A program made the position numbers and the translations under genes. This document shows positions 37,431-49,607 of a stretch of 64,000 bases of DNA, piece after piece (the stretch's first letter is position 1; the number at the start of each line of letters is the position of its first letter). Origin of the DNA: Pyrenopolyporus hunteri (Eukaryota; Ascomycota; Sordariomycetes; Xylariales; Hypoxylaceae); assembly GCA_902806595.1 (NCBI GenBank), contig CADCXC010000010.1, positions 124,001-188,000 on the forward strand, given 5' to 3'. Under the pieces are notes generated by a model. That model searched no databases, was not told the origin of the DNA, and worked only from the letters and a program-made list of their open reading frames with translations.

Positions 37431-37836
37431 ACGTGCTCACGTACATGTATTCCATAATACCGGGCGGCTTGATAGGTGCTACGCATTACTATAGCACAGG
37501 GGGAACATAAGCGCTCCCTCACAGATATACCTTCCTCTATCTGATATGTCACCAGCAGTCAAACCTTACCAAGTCCGTCTCTTCGGTATTGTACCTAGGT
37601 ACTTACTCTTCTCATTCCCGCGGAATCTTTCTTTGTTGGAGGTTGCGTATAGGAGGTGCATATAGAAGGTGCATATTGGTTAGTACCTAGGTACATAGGT
37701 TAGGTGGTCTGGTTGGGAGACATATATCCATGGATGTCGTGGATAGAAAGGTACATGTAGGTACCTAGAGCAGGGTAAGGAAGTGCGCGGGCAAGACACA
37801 TACCTACCCCAAACTTTCTCACCGTCTTGGACGCCT

Positions 37837-37857
37837 CCGCCGCCGCCGCCGCCACCA
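37837..37857 (+). repeat. GCC trinucleotide microsatellite
   Basis: About six CCG/GCC units in a row followed by CACCAC. Confidence 0.8.
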
Positions 37858-40548
37858 CTGTATAAACCAATCCAGAAAAGGCCATATTCCAAAGTTCTAT
37901 TGATCCCGTCCAGCTTCCAGGTAATGAACGACTTAGAGTTCCACCGCGTATCATAGTTAAACAATCCTATCACATCGCATGCCACCCTCCTCCACAACTC
38001 GGCCTTAACTTCAAGATTTAGCTAGCCCTCCAGACCATCGGTATGGAATCCAAAACCCCCCATGCTCTACCGCCGACAATCTACCCACCAATACCTACTC
38101 TTGTTTCGTGAAGCTCAGCTCGCAGGATCCTCGATCTACCCATACCCTTGATCCCATTGGAACGGCTGCCCATTCCTGTCCCAGGAAAAGCCCGGTGGTT
38201 GCGGGCGGATAACCTATTGATGCTCGGACCACGAATCCAAATTGGTGAGCTACATCTGATGGCGCAATTACACTAACCCCGTCAACTACGTAGAGGGGAT
38301 TAAAACTATTACTTCAACACTATTATATCCCATGGTGAGTATACCACTGCCCTTCGCTATTCTACCGACTAAAGATCGGCGTATAGCTTGAAATAGGAGA
38401 AGAGCCGAAAGAATCGCCCTTCGTACGCCCGGCTATCACCATAGGCCAATCGGGGGGAGTCGTTCTACCTCGCCATATTGTAGGATGATACTTTTCAGGG
38501 TTAACCGCCTTCCCCCCTAGATGTCGACAACGGCCCGGGTGAGGATGCTTTTTCCACATAGACATTTACCCGTTTATATTTCTCGATATTAACATGCGGG
38601 ACCAGGCTGAGGGACTAATTTGCCATGTCGGAGCCAAAGATCTCATATTGGCACTCGCCATTCTTTTAATAGATTGTTATATTACGCAGATCGCTTATAA
38701 TCGGTGCGGTTCCTTGGCGTGTACTTTATATACTAACGTCAGGATATTATCGACACCGAAGCTAGATAGCCCTCGAGCGGAGCTTGTAAAGCAACATTTC
38801 GCCCTCTTGCAGGACACAAACGCAGTTTGCTTACCAGGCTTTTCTTGGCGCAATTGAGCAACACGCTTGGCATCTGGCGGCACGACCCCTCGGTCGTCCG
38901 CCCATATCATAGCTTTAGATCACCTCCCCTACCCATCTCGTCCTGGGCGCGGATGTAGATTAGATACGACTCCATCCGTTATCAGTAACGCCTACTAACA
39001 AGAGTCGAGATTCCAATCCGCCTAGGAGAATTCGTTCCCGTGATGCCGTCGGCAGTCGTCCAGCATTACGGCGCCAAATTTGGAGAACTATTTGCTATTT
39101 ATGTCGTAACTATCCAGATTTTCGAGCTTCCTCTTCGAGCCTACATGATTACTAGTACGGCTTAGGAACTGTATAGCGGTTGACATTGTGCGTTGTCCGT
39201 GCGAGTTGCACATATACCGACGCGTTTCCGCGTTTCCGCCCGCCTTCCACTGCTTCGCCAATCCAACTTCCAATCACGCCAAGCATCTAGAAGTCTCAAT
39301 ATCGAGTCGTCTATTCGGCATGTCGGCTCCTTTCAGACATTCCTCGAGGGTTTGGCTAGATTGATGAAGCCCAAAACCATAGAATTGCTTACGATCCCCG
39401 AGAAAATAAGATAGTCTACGCATTATCGGTGCATTATAATATAGGTGTATTGTCCTATTAGATGTGGCCGCCGACTCCGAAAACTTGCAGGACGGAGAAC
39501 CAGGGGTAGGTGATGTGTTCAACGCCGCAAATCAAATCATTCCAAGGACGACCACCCAGGTAAGATAGTACCGGGCGGGTAGGAGCCACGATAAACTCGC
39601 TACGTCCCTTTCGTCCTAGATCTAAATGTTTACCTCCGCCCCGCCTCGACTCCGGATCCGAATTGTATATTTCTTGTATCGAAGGATCCTATTATGATAG
39701 AAAGAGGCTCTATGACTACTATGCTCATTATCAAAAAATTGTATAAAGGGGAGGTTCAACATTGAAGAATGTGTCCCATGATATTCTCATTCTAAGCTTA
39801 GAAGAATAACATGTCTATTCTCCCCGTCAGGACGATAAGAAGTGCGTCCGCTCTCATCCACTGCATGTACGGATGAGTCATCATATTGGCATCCTTATCA
39901 TGTAAGTACTGCATACATATCGTTCAATATGGGGGATGGTATAGGCTCCCAACAGGTACCTATGTAGGTAGGTAGGCGTACGATTGCACACGTGTATAGA
40001 GCTGTTTCGCACCCCCTTACCAGCATTCAGGAGCGGTTGACAATCGTGTATCCACGAATATCCCACGAAATAGCGATAATATGTACTATTGTACCGGTCT
40101 AGCCCCTATAGAGCGCTCGTGGGTGGAGTCTATCTGTACGTGGCCCACTATTTCGGGGTATCGTGCACGGTCCATGTTGTATCCGTACTTTCGCACACTA
40201 GCAGTATCGAGGTACCTTCAGACGTCAGTAGCTCAAATCAACGAACCAAAGGTCGAAGTCCGCTGAGAAGGCGCTTCAGGTCAACTCAACCTTACGCAAC
40301 ATCGACAGGATAGTGAACATAATCGAGATATTTCATCAGCAATACTTCTCAGCCGCTTCAAGCCTAGTATATAACGCGTTCCTTGGCCTTAATCCATATT
40401 TAGCTAGCCACATACTTACCTATTTACTGAGATTCTCCGAAGCCTTATCGCTCAGCTGCCTCCAAATCGTCGGTCCATCATCCTAATCTTCCTCATCTTC
40501 CAAGTTGCTTCACGTCTTAAGTAATCCTCCCTCTGAAACTTCTTCCAC

Positions 40549-41532
40549 ATGTGCTTCATTCCAACATTCATAGGCGTTATGTCCGGATTCTTTTCTCTAC
40601 TTCCAGACCTGCTTCCCATGATACTACCCACTCAGGTGCAAATCACCAGAGCTTCCGACCTTGAGGCTCAAAGAGCCGGGAAGGATGCGCCAATGATCCG
40701 TCAAGGCGCCGTGATCGGCAAGAGTGATAGGATGTGCGCTACTCGTAAGCTCCCCTACCCGCCCATCTCCGAATTCCCTTCCTCCCTTGTACCTTCGTAC
40801 AATACATAAGTATGTTATAAGTTTACGCATGAGTTGGGTCCGGGCACATGCAAGATGTCACCATGGACGCATATCAGCATCCATCCAGAGGCTCGATCCC
40901 CAACCGTTCGAAGCTCCCCCCGCCTTACGGCGGACCCGTGGTAACATCGTCGATAGTCCTAATAGCCAAACCCCGTTGCTCCTCAGCAGTACATCACCAC
41001 GGAGAGCAAGGTCAGTCTTGGCCCTGCTGCGAACGAGATTTAGAATGTCCATCAGTCTAACACCAACCGAAGAGACCATCATCTACGCCGCCTCGGGCAA
41101 GGGCATGGTATGTATGAGAACAAAAAACAAGTCAATTACAAGGCTATTAGGCGTCCTCTTTATTTATTCTAGTCGCTTTTATTATCCCTCGTAAACTCGT
41201 CAAAAGCTAACGTGGCTGCAGTATGTAAATGGATCCCTGGTTATTCTTGTGTTACCCTACGGGCTTCCCCAACGAGTCGTAATGCCTGGGTTCCGTGGGG
41301 GAAGCTAACATGTAATAGATTAGTGACCAGCTCGGGTGCTGACGAGCAACCCAAGAGGCATGAGATTTTGCCAGGTGACTTCGCGTTCATTCCGCCCTGG
41401 ACCGAGCATCAAGAAATCAACGAAACGGATGAGAACGTTGTCTGGGTCTTAATCCGGAGTGGCCCAGAGCCGGTAGTGGTCTATCTGACAGGCTGGGGAG
41501 GAAATGAAGCTAAAGCTGATTCGACTGATTGA
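40549..41532 (+). CDS. Single-domain cupin protein
   Basis: Four exons, 40549-40744, 40855-41010, 41073-41111 and 41324-41532, join in frame to 199 residues; CTAAC branch sites lie before exons 3 and 4. The first part (VQITRASDLEAQRAG, MIRQGAVIGKSDRMCA) matches the N-terminus of fungal cupin_2 proteins. Cupin motif 1 follows (SSAVHHHGEQETIIYAASGKG), then motif 2 (PGDFAFIPPWTEHQEIN) and the ending VVWVLIRSGPEPVVV. The His-rich motif probably binds a metal. The reaction is unknown. The start could instead be Met24 (ATG 40618), since the first residues are hydrophobic. The exon 1-2 junction is the least certain: it leaves about 25 residues (DAYQHPSRGS and on) that close relatives seem to lack. 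Confidence 0.75.
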
Positions 41533-41677
41533 AGTTACTTTTAATGGCATTATCATGCAGTCAATTTAACGGGTTCTGGGGACTTGGGCCCAAACACCGG
41601 GAACCTGGTGGCGCCTACCTAACGGTCTCGCTTCGCGTGAGGGCAGGGCTATGGACAGCGATTTCCCAGGTGGACAT
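41533..41677. other. Short convergent spacer
   Basis: 145 bp between the stop codons of the cupin and the hydrolase; the 3' ends of both transcripts probably overlap here. Confidence 0.6.
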
Positions 41678-43306
41678 CTATTCCGTGCAATAGCGCCGTA
41701 TTACGTTACAAAGCCGGTCCTGATTCTGCTTGGAGTCGAATACCTGAGCGTGGTCTAACCCCTGAAACCAGAACAGCTCGATCCCGTCACGCGTGAGATA
41801 GCCATTACCCCATCCATCCCGTTCCATAGAGCATAGGTTGAGCCTGACACCCCCTCTATCTGCGGGACTAGAGATGGCCCACTCATCGCCGTCGGCTCCT
41901 AAGTATTTGGCAACCATCAGCGTATCGACAATCAGGTCTCGTTCTGCGAGACACACCGCTACCTTCCGTGGCGTTCTCACGGCATCCCGGACCCCCCGGC
42001 TATCCCCACCAAACACATCTGCAGGCGACCCTTTCGTCGCTCCCACTAGCTCTTCCTTCCACATGATGTTATCCTTCCAGAAGAAATGCCGGCCTAAGCA
42101 ATGCGCCACCCCGGGATCCATGCTTGCAAAGTACCATAACTGCCATTCGTTGGCCCCCTTAGGCCTACGTCTAGTGAAATTGTATGCTACGTCTGGTAGA
42201 TGCAACAAGATAGTCACAGGGTCGATAAGTACTACTGAAGCAATCCGGTCGGCCAGGTTCTCCGAGCGCAGCATGTGGGTTGCCAAGACGGTGCCGTACG
42301 AATGGGATGCCAACACGAACCTCTCCCACCCGTGCGCGTCCAAAATCGTAGCAATCTGCTTCAGGAATTCGAGCCTACCCAATGGTGCTTCAGTGAGCCG
42401 GAACGAAATCGGTAGGATCTCAAGCGCAATTATACCGATCTGGCCCTGTCCGCTTCGCGCCTCTGGTTGCGAGTTGAGTCGTGTGAGGAACGGCGCGTAG
42501 GTGTAGAGGCCAATGCCGATTCCGTGTAGGAACAGGACCGGGAGTTTGTCGGCAGCGGTATGTGGGCGGTGCCAGTAGCTCAGGGCCCCGGACGCAGAAT
42601 ACCTGCTTGCAAATAAATCTTGCAAGCGTGGAGGGATGACAGAGAGGATTCTGAGGGGAACCCGGGCATGATAATGAAACCCATTCCAAGCTAGTTGGCA
42701 ATGTGACGCAAAGTCGACCAGTCCCACAACAAAATACCACGCAACACTTCTATATCTGGTTTCCACCTCATCAAATGTCAGTCGGAGGCCCTCAGCCTTC
42801 CCTCTTCCCGGCTCTAGCCTACGACCTAGGCGCTGCTCGATGATTCCTATGTATTCGTTTAATTCCGCCTCGTCTTCTTCGGACTGCTGGCCCGGCCAGC
42901 TATCGAAGAAGGCCCACAGGATAAAATCTCGCACGTTGTCCCTCCGTATCTCAGATTCGTCCGCGCCAAGGAACCACATTTGGACATAGCGCCGGGCGTC
43001 GGGCACGTTTTCAAAACAGCGCCGGAACAGAGCGCGACGTTCATCACGCGTGAGTTGCGGAGGGTGCTGCGCTTCCTCCTTTAGACGCCGAGTGTGTGGG
43101 ATGTAGATCAGGACGGCATAGAGCACGTCAACGATGCAGTAGACAATCAGTGCTACGCTGAGGGGATGAGATAGCATTTCCGCGAACCGCCAGTCGTTGG
43201 CAGCAGCCAAGAGGGCCAGACATGCTATGCACAACGGCGTTGTATACTGTACCAGGAATATGCATGTACGGATGAAGATGTACTCTGGCGTCGAGGTGCC
43301 AATCAT
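41678..43306 (-). CDS. Membrane-anchored alpha/beta hydrolase
   Basis: Single exon of 542 residues from ATG 43306. Two hydrophobic segments near residues 10-36 and 50-70 should anchor the N-terminus in a membrane. A charged region (about 75-185) follows, then an alpha/beta hydrolase domain from about 250: oxyanion motif LHGIGIG (260-266), nucleophile elbow LASHSYGT with Ser336 (first Gly of GxSxG replaced by Ser), a candidate acid Asp in the CLAERDLIVDT segment, and a likely catalytic His in GLDHAQVF near the C-terminus. A lipase/esterase role on a lipid substrate is plausible for this layout, but the substrate is unknown. The protein is widespread-looking in ascomycetes, and I have no gene name for it. 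Confidence 0.85.
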   Translation of the reverse strand: MIGTSTPEYIFIRTCIFLVQYTTPLCIACLALLAAANDWRFAEMLSHPLSVALIVYCIVDVLYAVLIYIPHTRRLKEEAQHPPQLTRDERRALFRRCFENVPDARRYVQMWFLGADESEIRRDNVRDFILWAFFDSWPGQQSEEDEAELNEYIGIIEQRLGRRLEPGRGKAEGLRLTFDEVETRYRSVAWYFVVGLVDFASHCQLAWNGFHYHARVPLRILSVIPPRLQDLFASRYSASGALSYWHRPHTAADKLPVLFLHGIGIGLYTYAPFLTRLNSQPEARSGQGQIGIIALEILPISFRLTEAPLGRLEFLKQIATILDAHGWERFVLASHSYGTVLATHMLRSENLADRIASVVLIDPVTILLHLPDVAYNFTRRRPKGANEWQLWYFASMDPGVAHCLGRHFFWKDNIMWKEELVGATKGSPADVFGGDSRGVRDAVRTPRKVAVCLAERDLIVDTLMVAKYLGADGDEWAISSPADRGGVRLNLCSMERDGWGNGYLTRDGIELFWFQGLDHAQVFDSKQNQDRLCNVIRRYCTE

Positions 43307-43583
43307 GGCGGGCCGCAGTTACGGCTTTAGGCAAGCCGGTCGCCCGTTGCGACGAGTCGGTTGCGTCGACGCACACACCGCTTTTTTCCCTCACTCTTCG
43401 TCTTCCGTAAAGTCCAATAGGTGATGAAACAGGTCGAGGCCGCTGATGGTTCCGGTGGTATAAGTGGTGTTCTAACGGCGCCCCAGTGCTAATAGGTACC
43501 TACTCGACAAAGCGGCGACTTTCAAACCCTTCTCTCGCATATGCCTTAATATGGGTTCGATATAGAATAATCCCTTTCCGTAA

Positions 43584-43640
43584 TTTTTTTTTTTTTTTTT
43601 TTTTTTCGATTTTAAAAAAAAAGAGCCAAAAACAAAAAAG
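43584..43640. repeat. Poly-T / poly-A simple sequence
   Basis: A 23-T run, then CGATTTT and an A-rich stretch. It could be the tail of a decayed retroposon on the minus strand, but no body is recognised. Confidence 0.55.
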
Positions 43641-45269
43641 GATATGAGGACGGGACGGCGATTCAACAACTTCCCAAGATGGAAGGCCTCGAGGCAAGCT
43701 TATTATTAAGGTCGCCCGCCAGCAACTCTCATCAATACTTGGCGCTCTTCCGGTGGGAAACGAGAGGTAACTCAAGTGACGTTGTTACCCCACTTTATTG
43801 GGTACGTGTACCTAATCGGAGACCCTTGTTGCATGTGGCTGGTGACGATGGGGACTGGTGGCTAGCTGACTCTACAGGTAGTGGCTCAACTGATGGGAAT
43901 CCATTCGACATCGTGCGATTTACTACATGCACAAGGTACCCAAGTATCTCTTCTCCTATGTGCCTCTGAGTACCTATCGAAGCAGGATATTGAAACCACG
44001 AACATCACTTAGCGATCCCGATAGGGATACCTTCTAAGCCCATGAGTTCTCCGGCTACTACCTGCCCCCAGTGAGGCTTAGATGATAATTACACAAATTA
44101 TTGCCGCATGCTGCCCGTCTTACTGGCTGGAGATCCCCGCCAATCACAACCGCCACGAATCGACGAATGGTTGCAGTGCGCAAATGCAAGATAACCTCAC
44201 ATGCAGTACCGTCATCTTTAATATATATGAGTACCCCATCGTGAGCCCTTACGGATAACGATCGTAGCAAGATAGCTTTGGGCTTGGTATGTTACTAAAT
44301 TTGACAAAAATAAGTCATGGGACATGTGTATGATGCACCAGAGTAATAGTCATCATCCTACTATTACCGACTACGGCATATATGGTACTTGGTTGTTTCG
44401 GCTAGGACTAGATACGTAAGTCGATCATTTGATACCCCGCTATGAACCTTCTTACAGATCGTGGAGATATCAATTAATACCTTACCCACCCCTTTCTTAT
44501 CTACCGACCACTTCTCGGTAGATTGCCCGACTTGAAAGCTTCTGTGCTGCTGGTATCTACATCTAGCTAGGTACCTACACATGGTACGTATATCCTGTAA
44601 CGAACAACCGGGGGCTCATATTGCCATGTACCTAGTAGGGCAGAGAACATCCTCAGCGTAGTCGATTTCATGTCCTTGAAGGCATAAGGGGCGGGTTCCC
44701 CTATTTTGGGTACCTAGGTACATAACATATTAAACGACGTACCTAAATTATGAGTAAAAACCGTTGGAAACGGGTTCAGATGGTATAAAATTCTCTATGA
44801 ACCGGGCCGGGTTGACTGGGTACACTTTAATTCCTAGTCTCCCCGTTTACTTGTAATATCATAATTAATCTTCGATGCCCCTACAGGATACGCTTCCTAC
44901 CACCATCTGACACAAGGCGAATTCTAGAAGCCGGGAATGAACCATGCTAGCGCTATGAGGAATAAAAGGAAAAAGAAACTAAACGGTGACTCGCCGAGCC
45001 GCGGTTTTATCCACGTATAGCGGGGTGATGAAGCCGTTTCATAGCTCGCTGCCGGTCGCCTAGTAGGGCTGGATAGCCGCACAGCGCCGTGACGCCATCT
45101 GACCTTATTATAACTTTATTTTATTTCCACGTCATGTAAGATTTAGTCGTATTCTCGTTACCTTAGCTATTGTTTTAGGCGCGGAAGCTATTACATGGGA
45201 TTACGCGTCGTTAAACACGGTCTACTATATGGAGAATACGAAGAGCGCTCCACTCTAGGATATCTAACT

Positions 45270-45345
45270 TACCTAGGTACCACCTATGAATGTGGTGTCT
45301 CTTATAATTGAAATAGGTAGGTAGGTAGGTACCTAGGTAGGTACT
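45270..45345. repeat. TAGGTACC palindromic cluster
   Basis: ACCTAGGTACC at 45271-45281 and a run of GTAG units with TACCTAGGTAGGTACC at 45314-45345. Confidence 0.7.
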
Positions 45346-46769
45346 TGAGTTGCGGCTCTTTCAGGGAAAGCGGGTACTTGCGTACTCTGATCGATCCCAT
45401 AGGCCTCTCCTTTTCACCGTTAATTATGGCCAACAGTACCTCGTTTAGCACGCCGGCGTGACACATTGTATTCCCTGGGCGAAATAAAGAGACATTCATC
45501 CCATATTTCCTTATCCCAGAGGGAGCGAATCCTGAGATTCTGGCTTTTTGTTTAACGGGAGGAACCCTGCATAGAATTTCTCTTATGTAAGGGCCATAGG
45601 TGTGGGATCCTAGGGGGAGTCAATCTGACGCGTCGGGCCTACGATACGATATAACGTGGGTTACTAGATAAAGCCGCTGTATATTTAAGAGTTAGCTAAA
45701 TCATCATTGTTACTTAGAGGAGATTGTGAGCGCAGTATAAGTCGCGCCTACCAAGAATTCATGGGATTGTGCAGTTAAGCACCCTTGGAGCTGTTCTGAA
45801 AGGGGATGAGCTCCATACGGTTGCTTCATGCAGTGTATAGATGCTTGATCGTTACTGCCCTTGTTCTCCCGTAGTACCTAGGAGTACGGCGCTACTACTA
45901 CAGTTTTTAGGCAAGTGAACGTCGGATTCGTCGATGTTGTAGCGTCCTCTCCAGTGAGCAGTGGTTAAATAGGTACCTAATCTCGGACGTTTTGGGTTAC
46001 TAATACGAGCGACGGATGCAAAATAGGAGCAGGTGCGCCATAAAAAACCGTTTCCATAGAGATGATTCTACATGATCGCCTACTCGACGTTATCTACGGC
46101 ACACGTGATGGTATCGTTGTATACCTAAGCGGGCAGAGTTACGTGGTACATCGATAGGGCTATGACCCCTTTCAGGAGTTAGGAGTAGCTAGAGGCAATC
46201 ACCTTAGGGACATAACTCCCCCCTAAGCTACCAAACGAATGCCCTATCCGGTCGTACTAGGCGTATCTAGGCACGGAGATATACCGGTTACTTCCCTCAC
46301 TTACAGATTTCTCCGTTGATACAGGTCTCTCCTCTCCGTAACTAACCCCCCTATAGTCGGGGCAACCGATTAACCAGTTGGTACCCGTAGTAACTTCCAT
46401 TACTCTGGAGTCTTTAGGCAGCCGAAATAAATCTGTTTTTCTTCCGACTGCCATCTAACTTTCCCACTCCGTTCTTCTCCCAAAACTTTTCTTTCATCCA
46501 AACTCACCCGACTCACCCAACTCACCCATCCACTTCTACCATCAACTTCTATCACCAACTCCCAGCCAGCCATACTATCGCGAAAACCTCGCACATTTCT
46601 TTCAGAGGATAATCGACGTGATCGCCGACATCCACTCCATAGTCAAATAGCGCTTCTGCGACTTCAGTTGCCGGTTACCTCATACCCAACCCTCTTCTTT
46701 CGTCGATACGCTTATCGACTTCGGTCCACAATAAAATACCCATCCTCTACCTCTGTTCTATCGTCGGCA

Positions 46770-48254
46770 ATGCCACCGAATCCAGTTACCTTGCAGGATT
46801 CCCTGCTGAACGCAGGGGCCCCTAATTTCGTCGCTTCGTCTGACGTAGGTCTTGTCAGCATGCCCCCGGAGATCATCCTCGACATGGCAAAGTACATGAA
46901 TCAATCTACCAAGTGCAAACTAGCCCGTACTTGCCGCGGCCTTTCTATTCTCATGCGAACAGCCCTGTATGATTACGACGAATATCAGGATTATGGTTCT
47001 TTCTGGTGGGCATGTGCCACCAACAACGTCGCAGTCGTCGAACACCATATTAGACGAGACCCATCTCTTGTTAACTTCTGCTTCAGGAGGCCTCATATGC
47101 TGCCGGCCTTCGTTCAAGGTTTCGCAGTGCGCTATGCCAGCCGTCTACGAAGCACTTTATTCAGCCAGCACCTGGTGCCAATCATGGTCGCCATCGCACA
47201 TGGTAGCTTTGACGTTTTCGCCCTCCTGCTTAGAGAGGGCGCAGTTCTAAGCATCGCGGTTAGCTGTCTTGCCCTGGGTGAGGGAGCACGATTCCTCCCA
47301 GTCCACTTCGCAAGCAAGCTTTTGAGAGCTAATCATGGCTATGAGAATTGCCTTCGCTACCTCGTCAGATACGGCGCTGACATCAATCAAGCCCCAATTT
47401 CGACAAGAGCGATCGGAGTCTTCGAAGAAGGGGTCCCTCTATTTGACCAGCTTACTTTCGACAGCAGCATGATCAGTCGCAGGGTCAACCGCAACCCCGT
47501 TGCGGACTTCACCGCCGTTATCAGCGAGCGCCTCCGCAAGGCAATCTCTCTCCTCAGGGTAGGAGCGGATCCTAACCGTAAGGATCCGAGCAGTTCTCAC
47601 GTGCCTCTTCTCCGGATCGCCGCGGCCCTTGACTTGTACGATCCGCAATCTCATTGGGACGACCTGCATGTCCGACTTCGTCACGAAATTCAGGAACTCT
47701 ACGACACGGTAATTGTACCCTACGGCCTCGAGTTCGTCAAGGTTCTACTCAAGTATGGTGCCGACCCCCTGGGTTACTATGTGAATGAGTCTCCCCTTCA
47801 CATTCTCTGTAAGCATAATCAGCTCTACGAGCCGATCATCCACTGCCTCATCGACGCAGGTGCCGATATCAATGCTTCGGACATGAGCGGCCGTACCCCG
47901 CTCTTCAATCATGTTCTTCACCCTCGCACCGCCGAGACTCTCGAGAATTTCATCAAGAAAGGTGCCAACGTCAACCACCGCGACGTTCAGGGCCGCACTC
48001 CACTACACTTAGTCTGCTCCGAGTTGACGTGTTCTCAGGTGCAGCTTGAGTTCCTCGTCGAAACCCTCGTCAAATATGACGCAGATACCACTATCGAGGA
48101 CAAGAGTGGAAGAACTGCGCGTGATCGCCTTATCCAGCGAGAGATCCCAGCTCCCCCAGAAATTATATCGTTCCTCAACGCGGCTGAGCTGAACGACACG
48201 GTGCGTGCCAAAGGCGCCGCCGAGCGGGACGAGAATTTCGGTGACGACGAGTGA
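46770..48254 (+). CDS. F-box-like ankyrin-repeat protein
   Basis: Single exon, 494 residues, starting at ATG 46770; the open frame extends upstream but has no ATG there. Residues of about 30-70 (SMPPEIILDMAKYMNQSTKC, then KLARTCRGLSILM) form an F-box-like motif. Ankyrin-like units follow: HGSFDVFALLLREGA, CLRYLVRYGADIN, AISLLRVGADPN, FVKVLLKYGADP, then three well-formed repeats including IIHCLIDAGADINASDMSGR and FIKKGANVNHRDVQGRTPLH. The tail is acidic. F-box plus ankyrin proteins are a large, fast-evolving class in ascomycetes and probably recruit targets to SCF ubiquitin ligases; the target is unknown. GC-rich codon use fits neighbours. Confidence 0.87.
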   Translation: MPPNPVTLQDSLLNAGAPNFVASSDVGLVSMPPEIILDMAKYMNQSTKCKLARTCRGLSILMRTALYDYDEYQDYGSFWWACATNNVAVVEHHIRRDPSLVNFCFRRPHMLPAFVQGFAVRYASRLRSTLFSQHLVPIMVAIAHGSFDVFALLLREGAVLSIAVSCLALGEGARFLPVHFASKLLRANHGYENCLRYLVRYGADINQAPISTRAIGVFEEGVPLFDQLTFDSSMISRRVNRNPVADFTAVISERLRKAISLLRVGADPNRKDPSSSHVPLLRIAAALDLYDPQSHWDDLHVRLRHEIQELYDTVIVPYGLEFVKVLLKYGADPLGYYVNESPLHILCKHNQLYEPIIHCLIDAGADINASDMSGRTPLFNHVLHPRTAETLENFIKKGANVNHRDVQGRTPLHLVCSELTCSQVQLEFLVETLVKYDADTTIEDKSGRTARDRLIQREIPAPPEIISFLNAAELNDTVRAKGAAERDENFGDDE

Positions 48255-49607
48255 ATCTTGCCGCTGAATTGAAAGAAAGTTACGGGTTCGGGGACGATCG
48301 GCTATAAATGGAAACCCAAGAAAAAAACGTGAAAAAATGAAAATGTGAAAAAAAAAAAATGAAAATGTGAAAAAAAAAAAAAGAAAGAAAGGTTAGGAGA
48401 TAGGAAGACTCAGGGGCCGGAGGATTCGAGGATTCGAGGATGGAAGCCCCTAAGATGACCGAGCAGGAGGAGTCATGGCAAAGCCAGAGGAGTAACGAAA
48501 AATCAAGAGGTGGAAACGGAAAATCAAGAGGTGGAAACGCGAGAGGAGTGGTGACGATGCGAGAGGAGTAACGACAAAGCGAGGCACACTAGTCCAGCCC
48601 AACGAGAACCCGGCCATAACGTACCGCGAGCGAGGCCGATCTCTTCACATCATTTGCAGTTTAACCCCCCCTTGCTGCTTTTACGTATTGCAATCTGCGG
48701 AATCATCGTCAAAATGGACAAGTTACGATCCTGGCGCCCTGGAAGTTATCCTGGCGAGGTCGGTTTGGCGTGAATGAAAGATGGCTGTTCATAGTTGCAC
48801 ATCCCCCTAGGTAGATGTCCTTACGAGGACCACATAGTGAGGCCCCTGTGGCCGGTTGACAACTGCAATTAATTTGACTGTTCGCTCTATATCGTGGCCT
48901 TCTTGAAGGAGTCCTGGTAGCGTATGATCTAGTACCTAATACGTTCGGCGTCTTGTTCTGGTCCTGGTACGGGACGCCGTGACATTCCTACGAAAGGGGG
49001 TAGCGACGAGCTCTTCAAGGGTAAGAAGCGGACATGAAGTTCATGGGGAAATACTACCCGTAGTTGTATCCCAGTCTCGTATCTAATTCGACGGCTGCTT
49101 GAGTTTCGACCATAACAAAGACGAGTGCGTCCTCGCGTAGGACGAAGGTGGTTACCAAGACTCTAGTAGGACCAGGCCTGGGCTTAGTCACCGCGCTCTT
49201 TACAATGGGGACTTGGTTGTAAAATTACTCGTACTAGGAACTTTTGAGGTTCATATCGGCAAGATCTTTACCTACATGTAGGTACCTAGGTATAGATACA
49301 CGAACGCTGAGGTATGCTACCAGCACATAACTGTATCTAAATACCTATGCGCCTACCTACGTGTACTTGCCTACCAGGTGAGTACTGGTGTTAAGTAGCT
49401 ACATGTAATAGGTAGAGCGGTTTCAGGGATACCACCTCACCATTAGGCAAGTGCAACCATTGCGTAGAAAGCGCGAGGGGCTCCCTCAACACAACCACAA
49501 TCACGTACTTCTTACCTCTTACTCTTCTCGCCAACTGAGCCCGATCATCCCCGCACTTCTCTCTTATTTCCCAGTCTCCTCTGATTACAACTACAAGAAC
49601 TACAACG
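48255..49607. other. Intergenic, 1.35 kb, purine-rich at the left end
   Basis: Behind the ankyrin gene the plus strand is strongly purine-rich (about 48315-48600). No gene supported. A TAGGTACC motif occurs near 49270-49290. Confidence 0.5.
48319..48390 (+). repeat. A-rich minisatellite
   Basis: Repeats of GTGAAAAAA and TGAAAATGTG units, including two copies of TGAAAATGTG each followed by about 12 As, then AAGAAAGAAAGG. Confidence 0.75.

Larger units (their letters stand above)
37254..40548. other. Intergenic, 3.3 kb
   Basis: Between the retroelement and the cupin gene. It contains a TAGGTACC palindrome cluster and a GCC-trinucleotide run. Frames at 37680-37997 and 38594-38857 show no family similarity and are not called. 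Confidence 0.5.
43307..46769. other. Intergenic between divergent genes, 3.5 kb
   Basis: It contains a 23-T run at 43584-43606 followed by TTTTA and an A-run, and a TAGGTACC cluster near 45270-45345. No gene supported; frames here lack family signatures. Confidence 0.5.

Noticed and set aside
38594..38857. 87-codon plus frame with ATG
   Set aside because: No splice partners or recognisable domain; length is compatible with chance.
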